From Liolophura sinensis (taxonomy: Eukaryota; Mollusca; Polyplacophora; Chitonida; Chitonidae), in contig NC_088303.1 in NCBI RefSeq assembly GCF_032854445.1, positions 12,905,501-12,965,500 on the forward strand: 60,000 nt of DNA. Direction: 5' to 3'. How positions within the stretch are numbered: position 1 is the first letter of the stretch; the number at the start of each line of letters is the position of its first letter. The notes under the pieces are model-generated. The model was not told the DNA's origin and searched no databases. It worked only from the letters and a program-made list of their open reading frames with translations. Both the position numbers and the translations under genes were made by a program. Positions 38,349 through 53,300 of the stretch are shown here, one piece after another.

Positions 38349-41300
38349 CTGTGAAAAAAATATACAGTTATCATGAAAATCTCTCTTTGTTTAGTGGTTG
38401 CAATTTAAATTTATTTATTTATTTATTTGATTGGTGTTTTACGCCGTACTCAAGAATGTTTCATTTATACGACGGCGTCCAGCATTATGGTGGGAGGAAA
38501 CCGGACAGAGTCCGGGGGAAACCCACGACCATCCGCAGGTTGCTGGGAGACCTTCCCACTTACGGCCGGACAGGAAGCCAGCATGAGCTGAACTTGAACT
38601 CACAGCGACTGCATTGGTGAGAGGCTTCTGGGTCATTACGCTGCGCTAGCGCGCTAACCGACTGAGCCAAGGAGGTCCCTGCAATTTAAAGGAAAGCTTG
38701 TTAAAAAGACACTGTCATACTTAATTTTTATAGAAATAATCTTTTGGTTTCATTTAACATAATTCTTTTGAAGTTATCGCGCTAACACTCAGGGTAAATG
38801 GTTAAGGGTCATATTTTGTCTGCCCGATTCTTCCTCACAGTGGATTGTGGTTATCAGTGACCATTGTTTGTGTCTCATGGAGGAAGGCCAAGGTAGATGC
38901 TATTTTGGTAGATAGCCGCGACTATAATGTAGTCTGTACATGTTCCTAAAGCCAATTACACGAAATAGAGACAAAGACTGACCAGTGCTGGCACTGACTG
39001 GTTCACAGTGACCTTCTTCTTGATCCCAACCTTCGTCCGTGCACAGCAACACGCTGGCGCCAACCAATCGGTAACCAGGAGAGCACGTGAGGCGAATCGT
39101 GTCCCCGATACCGTAACCTGACACGTCACGTGACAATTCGTCTGCTATCGTGTCGAGGAAACCACAGGATTGTGCTGAAACGAAATGTCGGAGTAGAGTA
39201 TGCGAATTCAAAATTGGGGACTGGTTTTTTTTTTATTTCTCTGTTTCGTAAGCCTCTTAAATATTGTGAACTTTGTATATGTTTGAACCAATGAACTGGA
39301 GACAATTTGTTAAGGAATGCTTTCCCTTTGTAACACTGGTATCTCTTGTCATCTTTTGAGTTAGAATGGAACTGCAGGGGAAACCTGTGCATATTCCTAT
39401 AAATCTAATAATTTCAAACATTACTTACAGGTTGTCAAGTCCTGGAGTCTCAACCAGAACTTATCGCGCATGCGCCTGTCCTCTGGCCTGGTGGCCACGT
39501 TTATGTGCCCCTTGTTGATGTAGTCGTACATGCAGTCCTTGCTGCTGCCACACATGGTCTTCACAAACCCAGACACCATGCGACTGTCGATGTCCGAACT
39601 GGCTTTGTACTCAGGGCTGTAAGGCTGGTTGTTGTAAAATTCATAATCTGTTTTCAGATCGTAGGTGAACAGGGATTCGGTTTTGGTGACTTTCCCTGCG
39701 CGAGAAGAGAACATAAGTAAATAATGCATTTATACCAATACATCTCTCACAAAACTGGCGTCAATTATTTAGATCCTAGCGAATGGCGTTGCTTTATTCT
39801 CTGCTTTATTGTGTGAAAATATTTTCGAATACGGCGGTTAATTTCCATCAAACAATCAAACCAATAGATACACCATCATTATCCACACCCTATGACTCAA
39901 CCATTCATGTAATCTCAGAATCCAATCTATCCCTCCCATTTCTTCAAACCGTAACACTGTCAAAGTGGCGCGGACAGAGGAGGAGGATTAAAACACAAAT
40001 CATGTAAATATGTGCCCTTTGGCCAATATGGTATCTAATCTATATGTTACATGTTCATCAGTATGGAAAGTTTACCTGGGCGCTCCTCCAAAAGTGACCG
40101 CCGTTGTGTAAGTAAAGAATCTTGAGTATGGCGTTAAGCAACAGTGAAATAAATAAATAAATAAATAAATGAATAAATAACCCTTTGCCTATTCTTTGCT
40201 GCGGTACCAAACTCCCCTGCTAGACAAGGAAGTCATAAATTACCCACGTATATACTTACATGATAGTCCAAAGTTGGTGTGTATTGATTGGGCAGGGAGC
40301 CCCGGGCGTATGGCGTAACCGTCACGTGACGTGAAGTCGTCTGTCGGGTCACTGTTGTAAATGCCCAATAGTCCTTCCGTATTATCTATATAAATGTACA
40401 TATAAATATATAAAAAAATATTTCGAAAAACCTGGAACATCTGAATTGTTCCAGATGTTAAGGTTATGTGATGAAAACTGATATAACGAATCTATATCAG
40501 ATGTCGCTAGACCTTCGTACAAGGCAAATCAGCCATATCTAATAATTGTATTAAATAACGTATCATGGCGGCTTAGTGAAGCCGGTATAGATAACTCACC
40601 TGTGAAATTACGTGGGACACTCAACATCGCGTTCATCATTTCGTCTGCCACCTCGATGTCCATTACGAATGAGAGGCGAGGAAAGCTCACGGATAGCTTA
40701 GACGATGACTCAACTTCTATCGTGATGCCTGCACAAAAAAGAACCATCCTAATCAGAAAGGCAATCTGAACACGAAAACTTTTCTGCATTACCACTAACG
40801 AATATTTTTGCAGAACAATGATAGTTAGTTTGTAATGATGAGCGCGATGTAAAGCGAGTGTTAGGTGGAGAAATAGCCCTTTGTATGATATTTATGCATT
40901 TACAAGTACGTCTTTAATTATGTAGTATGATATTTTGAAGATTTTACCTGCGAACGCGTATTCTCTGGCTACTGTGAGATTGAAGGAGAGCTGGCGTCTG
41001 TCGTAGAAGATGTTGACGTTTTGCCGATCCTCGCTCCTCCGTATCTCCACTACCTCCGTGTCTGTGTGCTTCAGAGCGAAGGAAGTAAAACACGTGCCAC
41101 GGACCTCTGATACACGTAAATACAGCAGAAGTTAATCAATCCAGCTGACTCTTTCAGAAGTCACTGATACAGGATATTTCTATTCTAGGTGATGCATAAC
41201 TCAACAGTCTCCCCGGAGTTCCTTGTTTCACTGGGAGTTTTAGAAAGTTTTTCGAACAGTTGAGGATTGGTAAAACGTCTTAATACATTTCAAAGACAAT

Positions 41301-44300
41301 AGACAGAAACCCATATTGTAGAATGCAATCCTACATGCAGTTCTGAAAGTCTTAGGGCTGAAATAAATATGTTTCTCAACATTGTATTTTTACCCAAGCT
41401 AATACTATTTTACACACTTGGGCACTCACCGGGTAAAGATTCAGTTCTGCCATGCACCTGTAGCGAGCCGTTCATGGCCTGCAGGATGACGAACTCACCG
41501 AGACCGTCAAATGTGTAGGACACCTCGTCAAACGTGATGAAATGTGGATCTCCCTCTACCAGAGCTGTAACATGAATGCAGTCAGTGAGTGGTATCACCA
41601 TAACTACAAGACTGGAGTGATTGATTGTTTAGCGGAATCATTTATGAATGTCACGCTGATCATACCCTTTTATGAGCAACGCTGGCTTCATCCAGGGCGA
41701 AACAGCGTGTTGGTCAGGGCGTACACAATCTCAGTGTAACAGAGAACACTAACAGAAAGCGTCATACACAGAAACCAAACCACAACATGTAAATTCTACT
41801 TGTAAATAGCTATTAATGAAAATAATTGTAACAGCAGTCTGGGATAGAATATAATGATCAAAGTGCTAATTTCACAACTCCCGTGAAATCATCAAAATAA
41901 TGTTAAAAGCGAAGCTAAACCCGAATCAAATAAACAAACGTACTTCACAATGCCTTAAACTCAATTTTTGACATCTGGTGTATCAGCTCCTTAAGCGTAA
42001 GGTTTTTTGGTCTCATGAGCAAAAGACAATAATTCAGTGTCAGAGTATCACGTGATTTGCGAAACATACCAGGCCTTGGAGGAAACTCTAGCACGCAGTC
42101 ACTCGGTCTACGCTGCGTAAAGTAGTCCTTGCAGAACTCTGTGGAGTACACACAGCAGTGAAGATACGGCATTACATCACCACTGAAATGTGACAAATGT
42201 GGAACACTTCCGGCTGCAGAGTACGGATTACTTCCGTCATTGTGGTACCGCCCTGGACTACCGCCTCCAGTGAAGTCACGTGCATTGAGAAGAACGCCCC
42301 TGTCGTCATAGCAACATCGTTGTTCCCAACCGCTCCTGGAATTAAGAAGCAAATCACGATCGAACTTGAAAGCACACCTAAATGTCGACTTGTGTGAATC
42401 TGGAAGAAATTCTACGTATTGCATTTGAACAGAAGAAGTTGAAATTGCTATTCCGTAACCATTTTTAAAGACAGGAATCTCGCAATCTCAAGATGTAGAC
42501 GTGTATATAAGTTTCCGCGACATGGCTTAATATTGTACAGGTTTAGCCTGAAAAGGTCACAGCTTTATAACAGGCAATGGCAGTACGTTATATTTCGAGA
42601 GCTGAACCTCAAAACGTAAATAATAATTGTAGTTTTCGACAACACACTGGAGTTACCAACAGGTTACCTCTTACAAAACATGATGGATTAACTGAGCAAA
42701 ACTCACATTGGTATGGATCTGAAGCAGATTTGCGCCCCTTTGTTGTACAGGCAGTTGACGGTGGTGTCGCTGTCTGGGGAACATCCAACGTCCACTTTGA
42801 AGTTCGTGTCGTCCGCACGGGCCCGGTCTACACTACAGGGACAGCTGATGAGGCCAGCCTCGGCCAAAGGTGGAAGTGTCCGGTCATGTGACGTGAAGCG
42901 TCTACAGAGGGCTTTGTGGTCCATGGTGCTGGCCCATGTCAAGGGGTGGACGTCCGACCAGAGCGCCGAGCCTGTTCTAGAAGAGGAATATGGAGGGTGA
43001 CATGAAAGATACACTTTCGCCTTTCGTTTTGGATACATGGTTGTGGTAATGTTATGCCAAAGGCTTGTTCAGGACTGTGTGAGAATATAATGTGATAACA
43101 TGATCACCCCAAAGTAGGAGTAGGGAAATGCTTTCTTTTCGGATCGAGGCCATTACAATATTTTCTGAGCAGATGAGGTGATATGTCTATATTTCTGCAG
43201 TTGTCACGTGGTTCATCCTCTACCTTATGCTTGTATGCTTAGGCTTTTACGTCCTACTTAACAATTTTTCAGTCATATGACGACAACATCTAAGACGGAA
43301 CTTGTATCAAGGTAAGATCCCATAACTCATCTGCATGGTTATTTTGTTCACAAATCAGTTTTGATTCCGTTCAAGATTTTGTCCAAGACGACCTGCTCAT
43401 TGCTTGCTTGTAATCAATACATTGAAAAGGTAGAACAAATCTCTCATTCTCAAACTCGCTACAGTCCACGACTGTTGTATACACGTATAGCACAACATCC
43501 CGAACTTGCGCCACATGTAGGCCTTTGTGGGCTGATCGTCTTCGCACAATAAAAAAATACGAAGTCCCAAATTTTATCAGTTTCAGTTATTCAATTTCCC
43601 TGTGTCCCAGCGTTCTACAGACTTCATCAAACCTTGGCTTTCCTGTATATAGTAGAAATATATATAGTATATATGTGGTGGAAAATTAAAACATTTGACG
43701 CCGCATTATCTTCAGTTTACGCTGTATACAGTTAGTTGTATATGATGCATCTTCTGCTTACCCTGTATTTGGTGTCATCTTCAGAATTCCCACGGTAAAG
43801 TCATTAGGGATAAACATGTTGGTGGAGTCGATAATGTATCGACCACTTCTAGCATCATGTTGTTGTTGTAATGTAGTCAATTTCCGCCACGTTATTGCAC
43901 CGGTAGAAAGATCTTCCTGTTACCAAATGACAAAAAGAATGAGCTAGAAAATCTAGATGTCAAGTCTCAGTTACGTAAATACGTATGATTAACAATTACC
44001 ACAAGAGGAACATTGGTTGGAAAACTCTAAAAAATCCATTTTAAGAATTTCCATTTTTTTTCTTCTTATTGTTAATACTAGACGGAATATCTCACATAAA
44101 CGACGCACAGATGTGCAGTTTATGAGTGGTTTACATCACTGCACCTGGCCAGGTACGTACCTGACAGAGCCTCTGACTTAAAGCCTCAGCCGATAAGGAG
44201 ATGGACAAGAGCGTTTAACCTCATACTGGCATAGAACCTGTTGTTGCCACAGGAAGTCAGGTTACATACTTATTCTAGAAAATGATATTTTTTGATTAGT

Positions 44301-47300
44301 TGTGTACACAGTCTTACTAATATATAGAAATAAAACACGTGTACTATAAATTTACCTCCCATATTTGTAATATACAAAAATACAGTTGTTGGTTGTTCAT
44401 CCTGTCAGAGGAATAGATTGCATGTTTTCAACATTGTCCACATCATTTTCACCTTATAACCATACAGCTCAATCATGACGTATGCACTGTCTACGTCTTC
44501 AGGCGACCATGTGATCACGTGCTGACCTTTGACCGTCCACTTTTCCGGTTCTTCTCGGCGAATGGATGGTGCATATACAGCCATGTTCTCTGGATCAGTA
44601 AAATACAGAAAAAGTATTCCCTTCTGTACACCTAACCTATGGATTACCCACGCTAGGGGTATTCTCCGAAGTTTACAGAACGTATGGTTTACTCACGGTA
44701 TACGTATTCCCCTATGTACACCCAGCCTATGGTTTACTCACAGTATATCTATTCCCGTCTGTACACCCTACCTATAGTTTACTAACGATATACGCATTCC
44801 CCTCTATACACCCAGCCTATAGATTTCTCACGGCATACGCATTCCTCTATGTACACCTTGTCTATAGTTTACTCACGGTATAGGCATTCCCCTATGTACA
44901 CTCAACCTATGGTTTACTCACGGCATAAGCATTCCCTTATATACACCCTGCTTATAGTTTACTAACGGTATACGCATTCCTCTCTGTACACCCTGCCTAT
45001 AGATTTCTCACGGCATACGTATTTCCCTGTGTACACCCTGCCCATAGTTTACTCACGGTATACGCATTCCCCTATGTACACCCAACCTATGGTTTACTCA
45101 CGGCATACGCATTTCCTTACATACACCCAGCCTATGGTTTACTCACGGTATACGTATTCCCCTCTGTACATCCTGCCTATTGTTTACTCCCGGCATACGC
45201 ATTCTTCTATGTACACCCTGCCTATAGTTTACTCAGGGCATACGTAATCTCCTCTGCACACCCTGCCTATAAATTACTCACGGTATACGAATTCCCATCT
45301 GTATACCCAGTATATGGCTTACTCACGGTATACGTATTGCCCTCTGTACACCCTGCCTATAGTTTACTCACGTCATAAGTATTCCCCTCTGTACACCCTG
45401 CCTATAGTTTACTCACGTCATACGTATTCCCTTCTGTACACACAGTCTATGGTTTACTCACGGTATACGTATTCCCCTCTGTACACCCAACCTATGGACG
45501 ATCCGTTCATAACATTAGCATAAACTGTCGTAACTCCGATCTTTGTAACCATGGGCGTTCTACAATAGGCCACGTATCTGTCACCATATGTACAGGGGAC
45601 CGTGACCTCAGAAATACGGATGTAGGGGATGATTCCCGATACAAACACCAGATGTGGCCCCCGAATGGCGATCTGTTGACCCCCGAGCATTGATCCCGCG
45701 GGTGGGTCCGTGTACAGAACACCTGAGAAGCATCAGAACAGCAAGAAGAAGGATTTTGAAGAACACAGAGGGGACGTAAATCTGAACACAACATTTGTCT
45801 ATTTATCTTCACTTCAAAAGAATTCAGGAAGGTTTATCACATTAAAGATTCAGATCGTGTTGTTATTGATTAGTATTACCGACCACATTTAAGAGATCTG
45901 TTTGGCAACAGAGACAACATGCGCTAGTCAGTCAACTTGGAGAGTCAAAGAACATCTTCCAAAGTAAGCCACTGCACAAAATGTCAGTAAATATACTGAC
46001 ACATTAGCTGGCAGATTAAAATGGCAAAACTAATTTTCACAACCGGTGACACTGCCGTCCCACTGTCCAAATACCATGTGAGATACCGCCGGTAATACTT
46101 ACCTTCACAGTAAGTGGCATTGCCATTCCACTCTCCGGACACCTTACAGAACAGGCGGTCATAGCCAACCACGACCCAGCCCGGGGGACAGAACAAGGCG
46201 GCTACAGACCCCGGAAAGAATCCAGACACATTCATCCCCAGGGTCAGGTCAACTGATGGACTGAGGAAGGGGCACACGGCCACTGGGGAAAGAAAATGCC
46301 GTAGTCAAATATTATGTTTGGGAGCAGGTGCGTGATCACTGACAAAAGGCTAAGGACTGTTAATCTACAACGGTATTTAACATAAAAAAGCAGGAGTATA
46401 GCAGGAGTTCTTGTAACGGAGACTTAAAGATTGAACAGCCCGATTATGCTGAAATGGTGATTACAATATAATAATATGTCATGAGAAAAAAGTTTATCGT
46501 CCGGTATGTGTTGATGAGACCTATCTAGGAATCAGATGAAGCTATTAATAGAAATTAATTTAAACAAATAAATAAAGAAATTCTCTTGGAACTTTCTTTA
46601 ATTGACCACATAAGTTAGTTTTGTATTCCAAAAGACTTACATGCAGTGAGCTCGATTAAATTAACTGTCTCAAAATCTGTATTACACTTTCCTCACTTAT
46701 CACAAGTTTCCTGTGCTGGATATGTGAGAAAAATTTAATTTACGATACCGTTACAGGGTTTTAGTAAATATCTTATATCATACTCACCTTCCGCTAAAGC
46801 CTCTCGTGCCAGTCGGAGAGCTCCAGTTGTTGTGTCATTTAAGGATTCTCCTCTGTTCAGCTTTTCTTGTAGCAGATACCGACAGTCCAAACTCTGTGCA
46901 CAGAGTGTGTCCACCTGGGTGGAGATTGCTTGTAATACGGGATGGTTGGCATCCACGTAAGAGGGGATGAAGGAATAGTCGTTAATGGCTTGGGAGTAAA
47001 ACGTCTTTCCTTTGGGGTAAGTGAACAGTGATTCACTCCCCGTCAACCGCCCTGAAATCAAAACGCTTGGTTTAACGGCTTCCGGTTGATACATGAACAG
47101 TTCATTCACATGTAATGAATGGTAGCCTTGTTGTACTTCACGTGTTTTCTATGGCATCCTCTTTTATCCGTTCTAATTTTGAAGAATTCGTCAGCATATT
47201 TTTGAACAAACTAACTGATGATAGTCTGATTTTGTTTGTAAGTAATCTAAAAGTACCCTTTGCAGCTTTGATCTTTGATCACTCTGTATATGTGTGTATG

Positions 47301-47372
<72 letters not shown>

Positions 47373-50300
47373 CCTCTTTCGCTGATCTGTGAAAGAATAT
47401 TACTGGTTCAGTTTCAGACTTAAGCAAAACATTTTCAAGATTCCATTAGCTGTCTCCAGCTGTGGAGCACTGTTGACATAGAGTGTGCTCCTTGGGCATT
47501 TTGATTATTTGCTCTCTAACAATATGACATAAGCATTCAGCCGCTCTTGGGGCAGTTTGATCATTTGTTTACTAACAATACGACGTAAGCATTCAGCTAG
47601 TTTTCAGTGGCAAGGTTAAAATTTGAGCGTCACATGGCAACAAAGCTTGCCACACAGTTGCCACATTCCACCTATGAAAATGTCCGCTGTCGTTAACGTA
47701 CTCGTGAGTAAGCCGTAAACCATCAATCCATCAATCGATCAAGCAGTGGATACCATTGTACACAATTTGGCCAATTTGCGAAACATTTGAAAGCCTAGTC
47801 AGTATTAAAAATATCTCACATGACATGACGAAGTAGGTATGCAGATCAACTGTAGATGAATTGGGCGCCATATTGGATCCGTCACGTGCTGTGAAGTCGT
47901 TGCTGGCAACGGTGTCATAGTATCCAAGTAATCCAGTCAGTTGACCTGCAGGGAAAAATATAAGATAGTTTGCATAAAACAAATTGTATAAATCTCTGCC
48001 GGATCACGAATCTTACAGAATGAAACTCTTAATAAAAGTACAAGCCATCCAATTTGCTAAAATTGAGGAACTTTGTGGCCTCTATGGGCTAGAGTCCGTT
48101 GAGGAATATGTAAACTTCTACTAACAATACTTTTGATGTGGCATCGCTACATTAGTCCTCCATTAAAACCTAAAGGCGATCGGTATCGATGTATCTATGT
48201 ACAAACACCCTTTACCCAGTAGTGTCGGCGGAACGAAGAACACGACTTCCAAATGATCGTCCACGACACTGATGTGAACAGCAACTCCCCTTCCGTTTAA
48301 GTGGGCGATGAAAGTTGAATCAGCTTGTCTGGTAACTGTCACACCTGAACACAAAACAGAACATTCCATATTGCAATCGTTTCGGATCAGGAATGACACA
48401 GTTTCTCATTTTATGTTTTCCTGATTCTATATCAACATTTTTATATCCAGCCTAAGTTTTTCGCTGAACAAACGTTTGGTAAGCTTTTTGGTTGAGGCAT
48501 TTGTTCTAGTGGCCAAACCTAAATCTTAATCCGAAGACTTCGACTGTAGAAAACGTCCTCTTTACACTAAAGCGAGAGAAAATCAATCAATAAACAAATC
48601 AGGCAACACATGCCTAAACGTGTTACATGCCTATACGTGTGAATTCCTAAACGTGTTACAAAGTGATACACCACCTTTCAGGGCAATAGTGCCGGTTTGT
48701 TGAGCATAATCCAGATGTCCATTAACTCTTAGGATAACCAATGGTTGGCCTCCTTGATACTCCAATCCAATCTGCACAACATCCGGGCCTGAGATTGAAT
48801 TCGTGATGACCAGTGACGTCAATACCGTCTCTTTGGGGTGAACTGAAATAGCGGAAGGGGAGGTCAGATGACTCATATTATATTGTATTGCTCAGTTTAT
48901 TGACGTATAACATTGACATTCCTTCCCATTTGTCAGTACAAAGCCACACAAATTATCCAAAGTCACTGATGCTTTATTCACTGCAACAAGTGTTCTAAAT
49001 GTTTAAGTAAGTATGATTACAAAGTCATACTGCAGACAACAATAACACTGACCAGTGGATTGAATGACTCTGCCCTGAATCACCAAGTTTTTATTTGGGG
49101 TCTCCAAAACTGAAAACTCCCCAAAGGCGCTAAATGCATATACACTTCCATCCAGCGTTGACACAATAGGATCGCTGTCTATAGCACCTGAAAACAAGTG
49201 TAGTCAATCTTAGTGTTTGGGTTTTGTAGGAAAAAAAATGCTGCATAGGAAGGCACTTACTGAAAACGATCAAACAACCAAAGTAGCCCATACATGCGCA
49301 AGTGCATTACATCTGTGAGTACATGTTAGTAACCGTAGTCTCAAATCTTTGTCGTTGGTCAATGCATATTCCGTTCCATTTTATTCAAACAGCTAATTTT
49401 ATAACAATAACAGTTATAAAAACATGTTGTGCAAGAGTCCGGAATTTAGTACCAACCCGTGGTAGAAGGCTTATAACCCCCGTATTCCCGACAATCACTA
49501 GGCGGTCTCAGCTGGAAGAAATCCCGGCAATGACTCGTTACGTTAGACCCTATACAGCAGTGGTAAAACGGTACAAAATCCCAGTAGAGGTTGGAGAAGA
49601 CAGGCACGATCCCAGGTTTGGGGAGGGCCTTAGCTTGGCCGGTCACGTACGGTGAGTACCGGCTGGACGTCCCGCCCCCGGTCATGTGACGGGCGTCTAG
49701 CAGGGAACCGTTTTCGTCGTAACAACAGCGCTGGTGGAACCCATCCGGACTGTGAAGGACGAGATATAGTCACGTGTTAATATGTGGTCATTGCAATCAT
49801 TTCACAACGATCGACGACTGTTTGCTCTCATTCTAAGTGTTATGCCATAGAAGTGTGTGTACGGTACCAAGGTTACCGATTCTAATGAATTAACTTACAT
49901 GTAGCAACGACCTGGGACTTTGAACTTTCGGACACTGTATCACACGCCCACTTACTCCCTTACAATGGGATCGTATACAATCCAGCAACACAGCCATTAA
50001 AAAACCGACGGTGTGCCATCCAGCGACCCAGCCCTTACAAGTCGTACACTGTACCATCCAGCCACCCAGCCCCTTACGAGTCAAACGCTGTACCACCCAG
50101 ATCCTCACGTGTCGGACGCTGTACTACCCAGCAACCCAGTTGCCGATCGGATACGGGAATTAAACAGTTGTGAACGTTTTACATTTATATTTTACAGTTG
50201 CAGTATTCTATGTACAAGTCTCTCTGTTTATTTACAAAAGCCTGTTTTTGTTGATTACCTCATATCTATCGACTGAAAGCATTCAGCATCGGCTCCTCCA

Positions 50301-53300
50301 GTCATACAATACACGGACACTCCAAGAGTACACCCCGGTTCCGGCCGGAATCTCCCGAGTTCATTCTCCGCCTGTTGCAATGTACACGGGCACTGCGTCA
50401 TGTCGTCTTGTTGAACTGGGGGTCGATGACGTTCTGACGTCACCCATGCGTTACATGCTTCTGATGACGTCACATCCATAGCCCAAAGAATGGGGTGTAT
50501 GTCTGACCACAGATGGGTGCTGCTGAGAAGAATTCGGAAGTGTGTGTAACCACTTTGAACAGTTTTAAAATGTTTTCAAACTTAGAAACTTAAAGATTGG
50601 TCTACAACTGAGTGACACCGTACCTGTCGTCAGATCCAGAAACTTGGATGACACCGACGATGAAATCTTCGACGTCCGTTAACACTGGCTGAGAGAAGGA
50701 GAACTGTCTCGACTTGGGCTCACCGCTGGCTATGGTATACAAACTCTTCATCACGATACTCCCATCACTCAGACTCTCCTGCAACAAAACATTGCTGTTC
50801 CCTAGACAAAACTCTTCTACAACAAAAGCATGCTTTTACCTAGGCAAAACTCTCCTACAACAAAACGTTGCTGTTTCCTAGACAAAACTCTCCTACAACA
50901 AACGTTGCTGTTCCCTTGGCAAAGCTCTCCTACGACAAAGCATTGCTGCTCCCTAGGCCAAACTTTCCTACGACAAAACATTGCTGTTCCCTAGACAAAA
51001 ACTCTCCAACAACAAAACATTGCTGTTCCCTAGGCAAAACTCTCCTACAGCAAAACATTGCTGTTCCCGTGGCAAAACTCTCCTACGACAAAGCATTGCT
51101 GCTCCCTAGGCCAAACTTTCCTACGACAAAACATTGCTGTTCCCTAGACAAAACCCTTCTAGAATAAAACTGTTCCCTCGGCAAAGCTCTCCTACAATAA
51201 AGCATTGGTACTACAAGCAAAACATTTCTGTTCCCTAAACAAAAACCTTCTACAGCAAACGTTGCTGTTCCCTAGGCAAAACCCTCTTACAACAAAATAT
51301 ATAAATATACTAACATTGCTGTTCTCTAGACAAAACTCTCCTACAATAAAACATTGCTGTTCCCGAGGCAAAACTTTCCTACAACAAAACATTGCTGTTC
51401 CATAGGCAAAACTTTCCTACAACAAAACATTGCTGTTCCCTAGACAAAATCTCTCCTACAACAAAACATTGTTGTTCCCTAGACAAAAACTCCCCTACAA
51501 GAAAACATTGCTGTTCCCTTGACAAAACACTTTCCTACAAGAAAACATTGCTGTTCCCTAGACAAAAACTCTCCAACAGCAAAACATTGCTGTTCCCTAG
51601 GCAAAACTCTCCTACAACAAAATATTGCTGTTTCCTAGGCAAAACTTTCCTACAACAAAACATTGATGTTCCATAGGCAAAACATTCCTACAACAAAACA
51701 TCGGTGTTCCCTAAACAAAAACTTTCCTACAACAAAACATTGCTGTTCCCTTGACAAAAACTCTCCTACAACAAAACATTGCTGTTCCCTAGACAAAATT
51801 CACCTGCAACAATTTTCATCTTTCCTAGGCAATACTCTTCTAAAACAAAACATTGCTGTTCCCTAGGCAAAACTCTCCTACAACAAAACATCGACGTTCC
51901 CTAAGCAAAACTGCAGGGCAATTTTCATTAGACCCGTTTTATTAAGGAAATATTTTTTGCAGTATGTTCACATAATTTATGTTCTTCTCAGCTGTAATCT
52001 AAGATTACTTTGGATTAAGAGCTGGGAAGATTACATATGGGTATACAAACTGATGCGTTAATATCGGTGTGTACTGAAAACAACACCTGACCTTAAACCG
52101 GATTATATTTATTTCGATCCTTTCACTCTTCTGGTGAATAAAACGTTTTTATTGTCTCCGCGGTAGTACCTTGTAACCAAACAACTTAATATCAACACGA
52201 TTTCCACCAATGGCTTCAGGGTCATATGATATCACAGCTTTTCCGTTTTCCATCCATTCGAGAGGATTATTTCTCAAGACACCTGGGTTTGACTGTAAAG
52301 GGTTTTCTGAAATCAGGACAAAAGGAAAGTGTTTAAAGAACACACTGTGTGAATGCTACATATAGCACCTGAGCCGATGTAAACCTTATGCTGAGAGCCC
52401 CTCCTGGTCCTGGCTCATTCGACTGAAGTGTTCTGCTCACCACTGTCGATCTGTACATGATCAAACTGCAGCTATGAGTCTTCGGACCGATTCTACAAAG
52501 ACACTTCTGACTTATGTCAAAAATTTAAAATGTTGTCATAATGCTTAGTTTTTGGAATTGGAAATTTTGACACATTTGTCTTAAGATCACATTGATGAGG
52601 TGGTCCCAATTTTATTTTTACAGGGCTCGAAAGTGAGCTCTAAAATCGTATTTCAAATTTTGACTTATGTCAAAGCCGGATCTGTAGAATCGGTCCAGCT
52701 ATCTCTGGTGCGGCTGTAGCTATAAGTAAAGAGGTTTGTCGTGTACCTGGTGCATAGCGGTGGTTTACTCGACCAAACGACTACACCGTGCAGAGCAGAA
52801 CCCGAGCAGCGACGACAGTGTGATACAAAAGACTACACAGTGCCGTATGATTTTGCATGAACAGATCTTCCTTGATTTAATGAGCTAAGTACAATTCTGT
52901 ACCATCAGATCTTCCATTATTAATGGGCTAAACACAAGGACGTACCGTTTTGCACAAACAGATCTTCCATGATTTAATTACTTTAACACAGTGGCGTACC
53001 ATTTTGCACAAACAGATCTTCCATGATTTAATGAGTTAAACACACTGGTGTACCGTTTTGTGCGAACATATATTCCATCATGTAATGAGCTAAAAGCAAT
53101 GGCGTACCGTATGTATATCGGCTGTAAAAGGATTCCCCATTAACTTCAATGTTAACATCTGTTACACCAGTAAAATACACCAATGGTACCGTGCACGAGG
53201 CTACATCGGAACTGCTGGCGGTACAGCTGGCAGTCTGGGACCCAAAGTCTGCCCGGATGGTGGCATTGGCGGTATAGCAAGGCCCGTACACGTCAATCCG

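Noticed and set aside
42577-43000. Plus-strand frames of 95-104 residues
   Set aside because: Antisense shadows of the AMOP2 exon 42976-42707.
45722-46103. Possibility that the two Mesh-like modules are two separate genes
   Set aside because: The sushi1 exon ends in phase 1 with a GTAAGT donor and the IPT2 exon starts in phase 1 with a proper acceptor; no membrane helix, stop or start codon context is seen between them.
47115-47427. 102-residue plus frame and 78-residue minus frame rich in Tyr and Ile
   Set aside because: Both cross the (TA)n run and have no other support.
50771-51905. CRISPR-like regular repeat
   Set aside because: Units are contiguous tandem repeats without unique spacers, in an animal intron.
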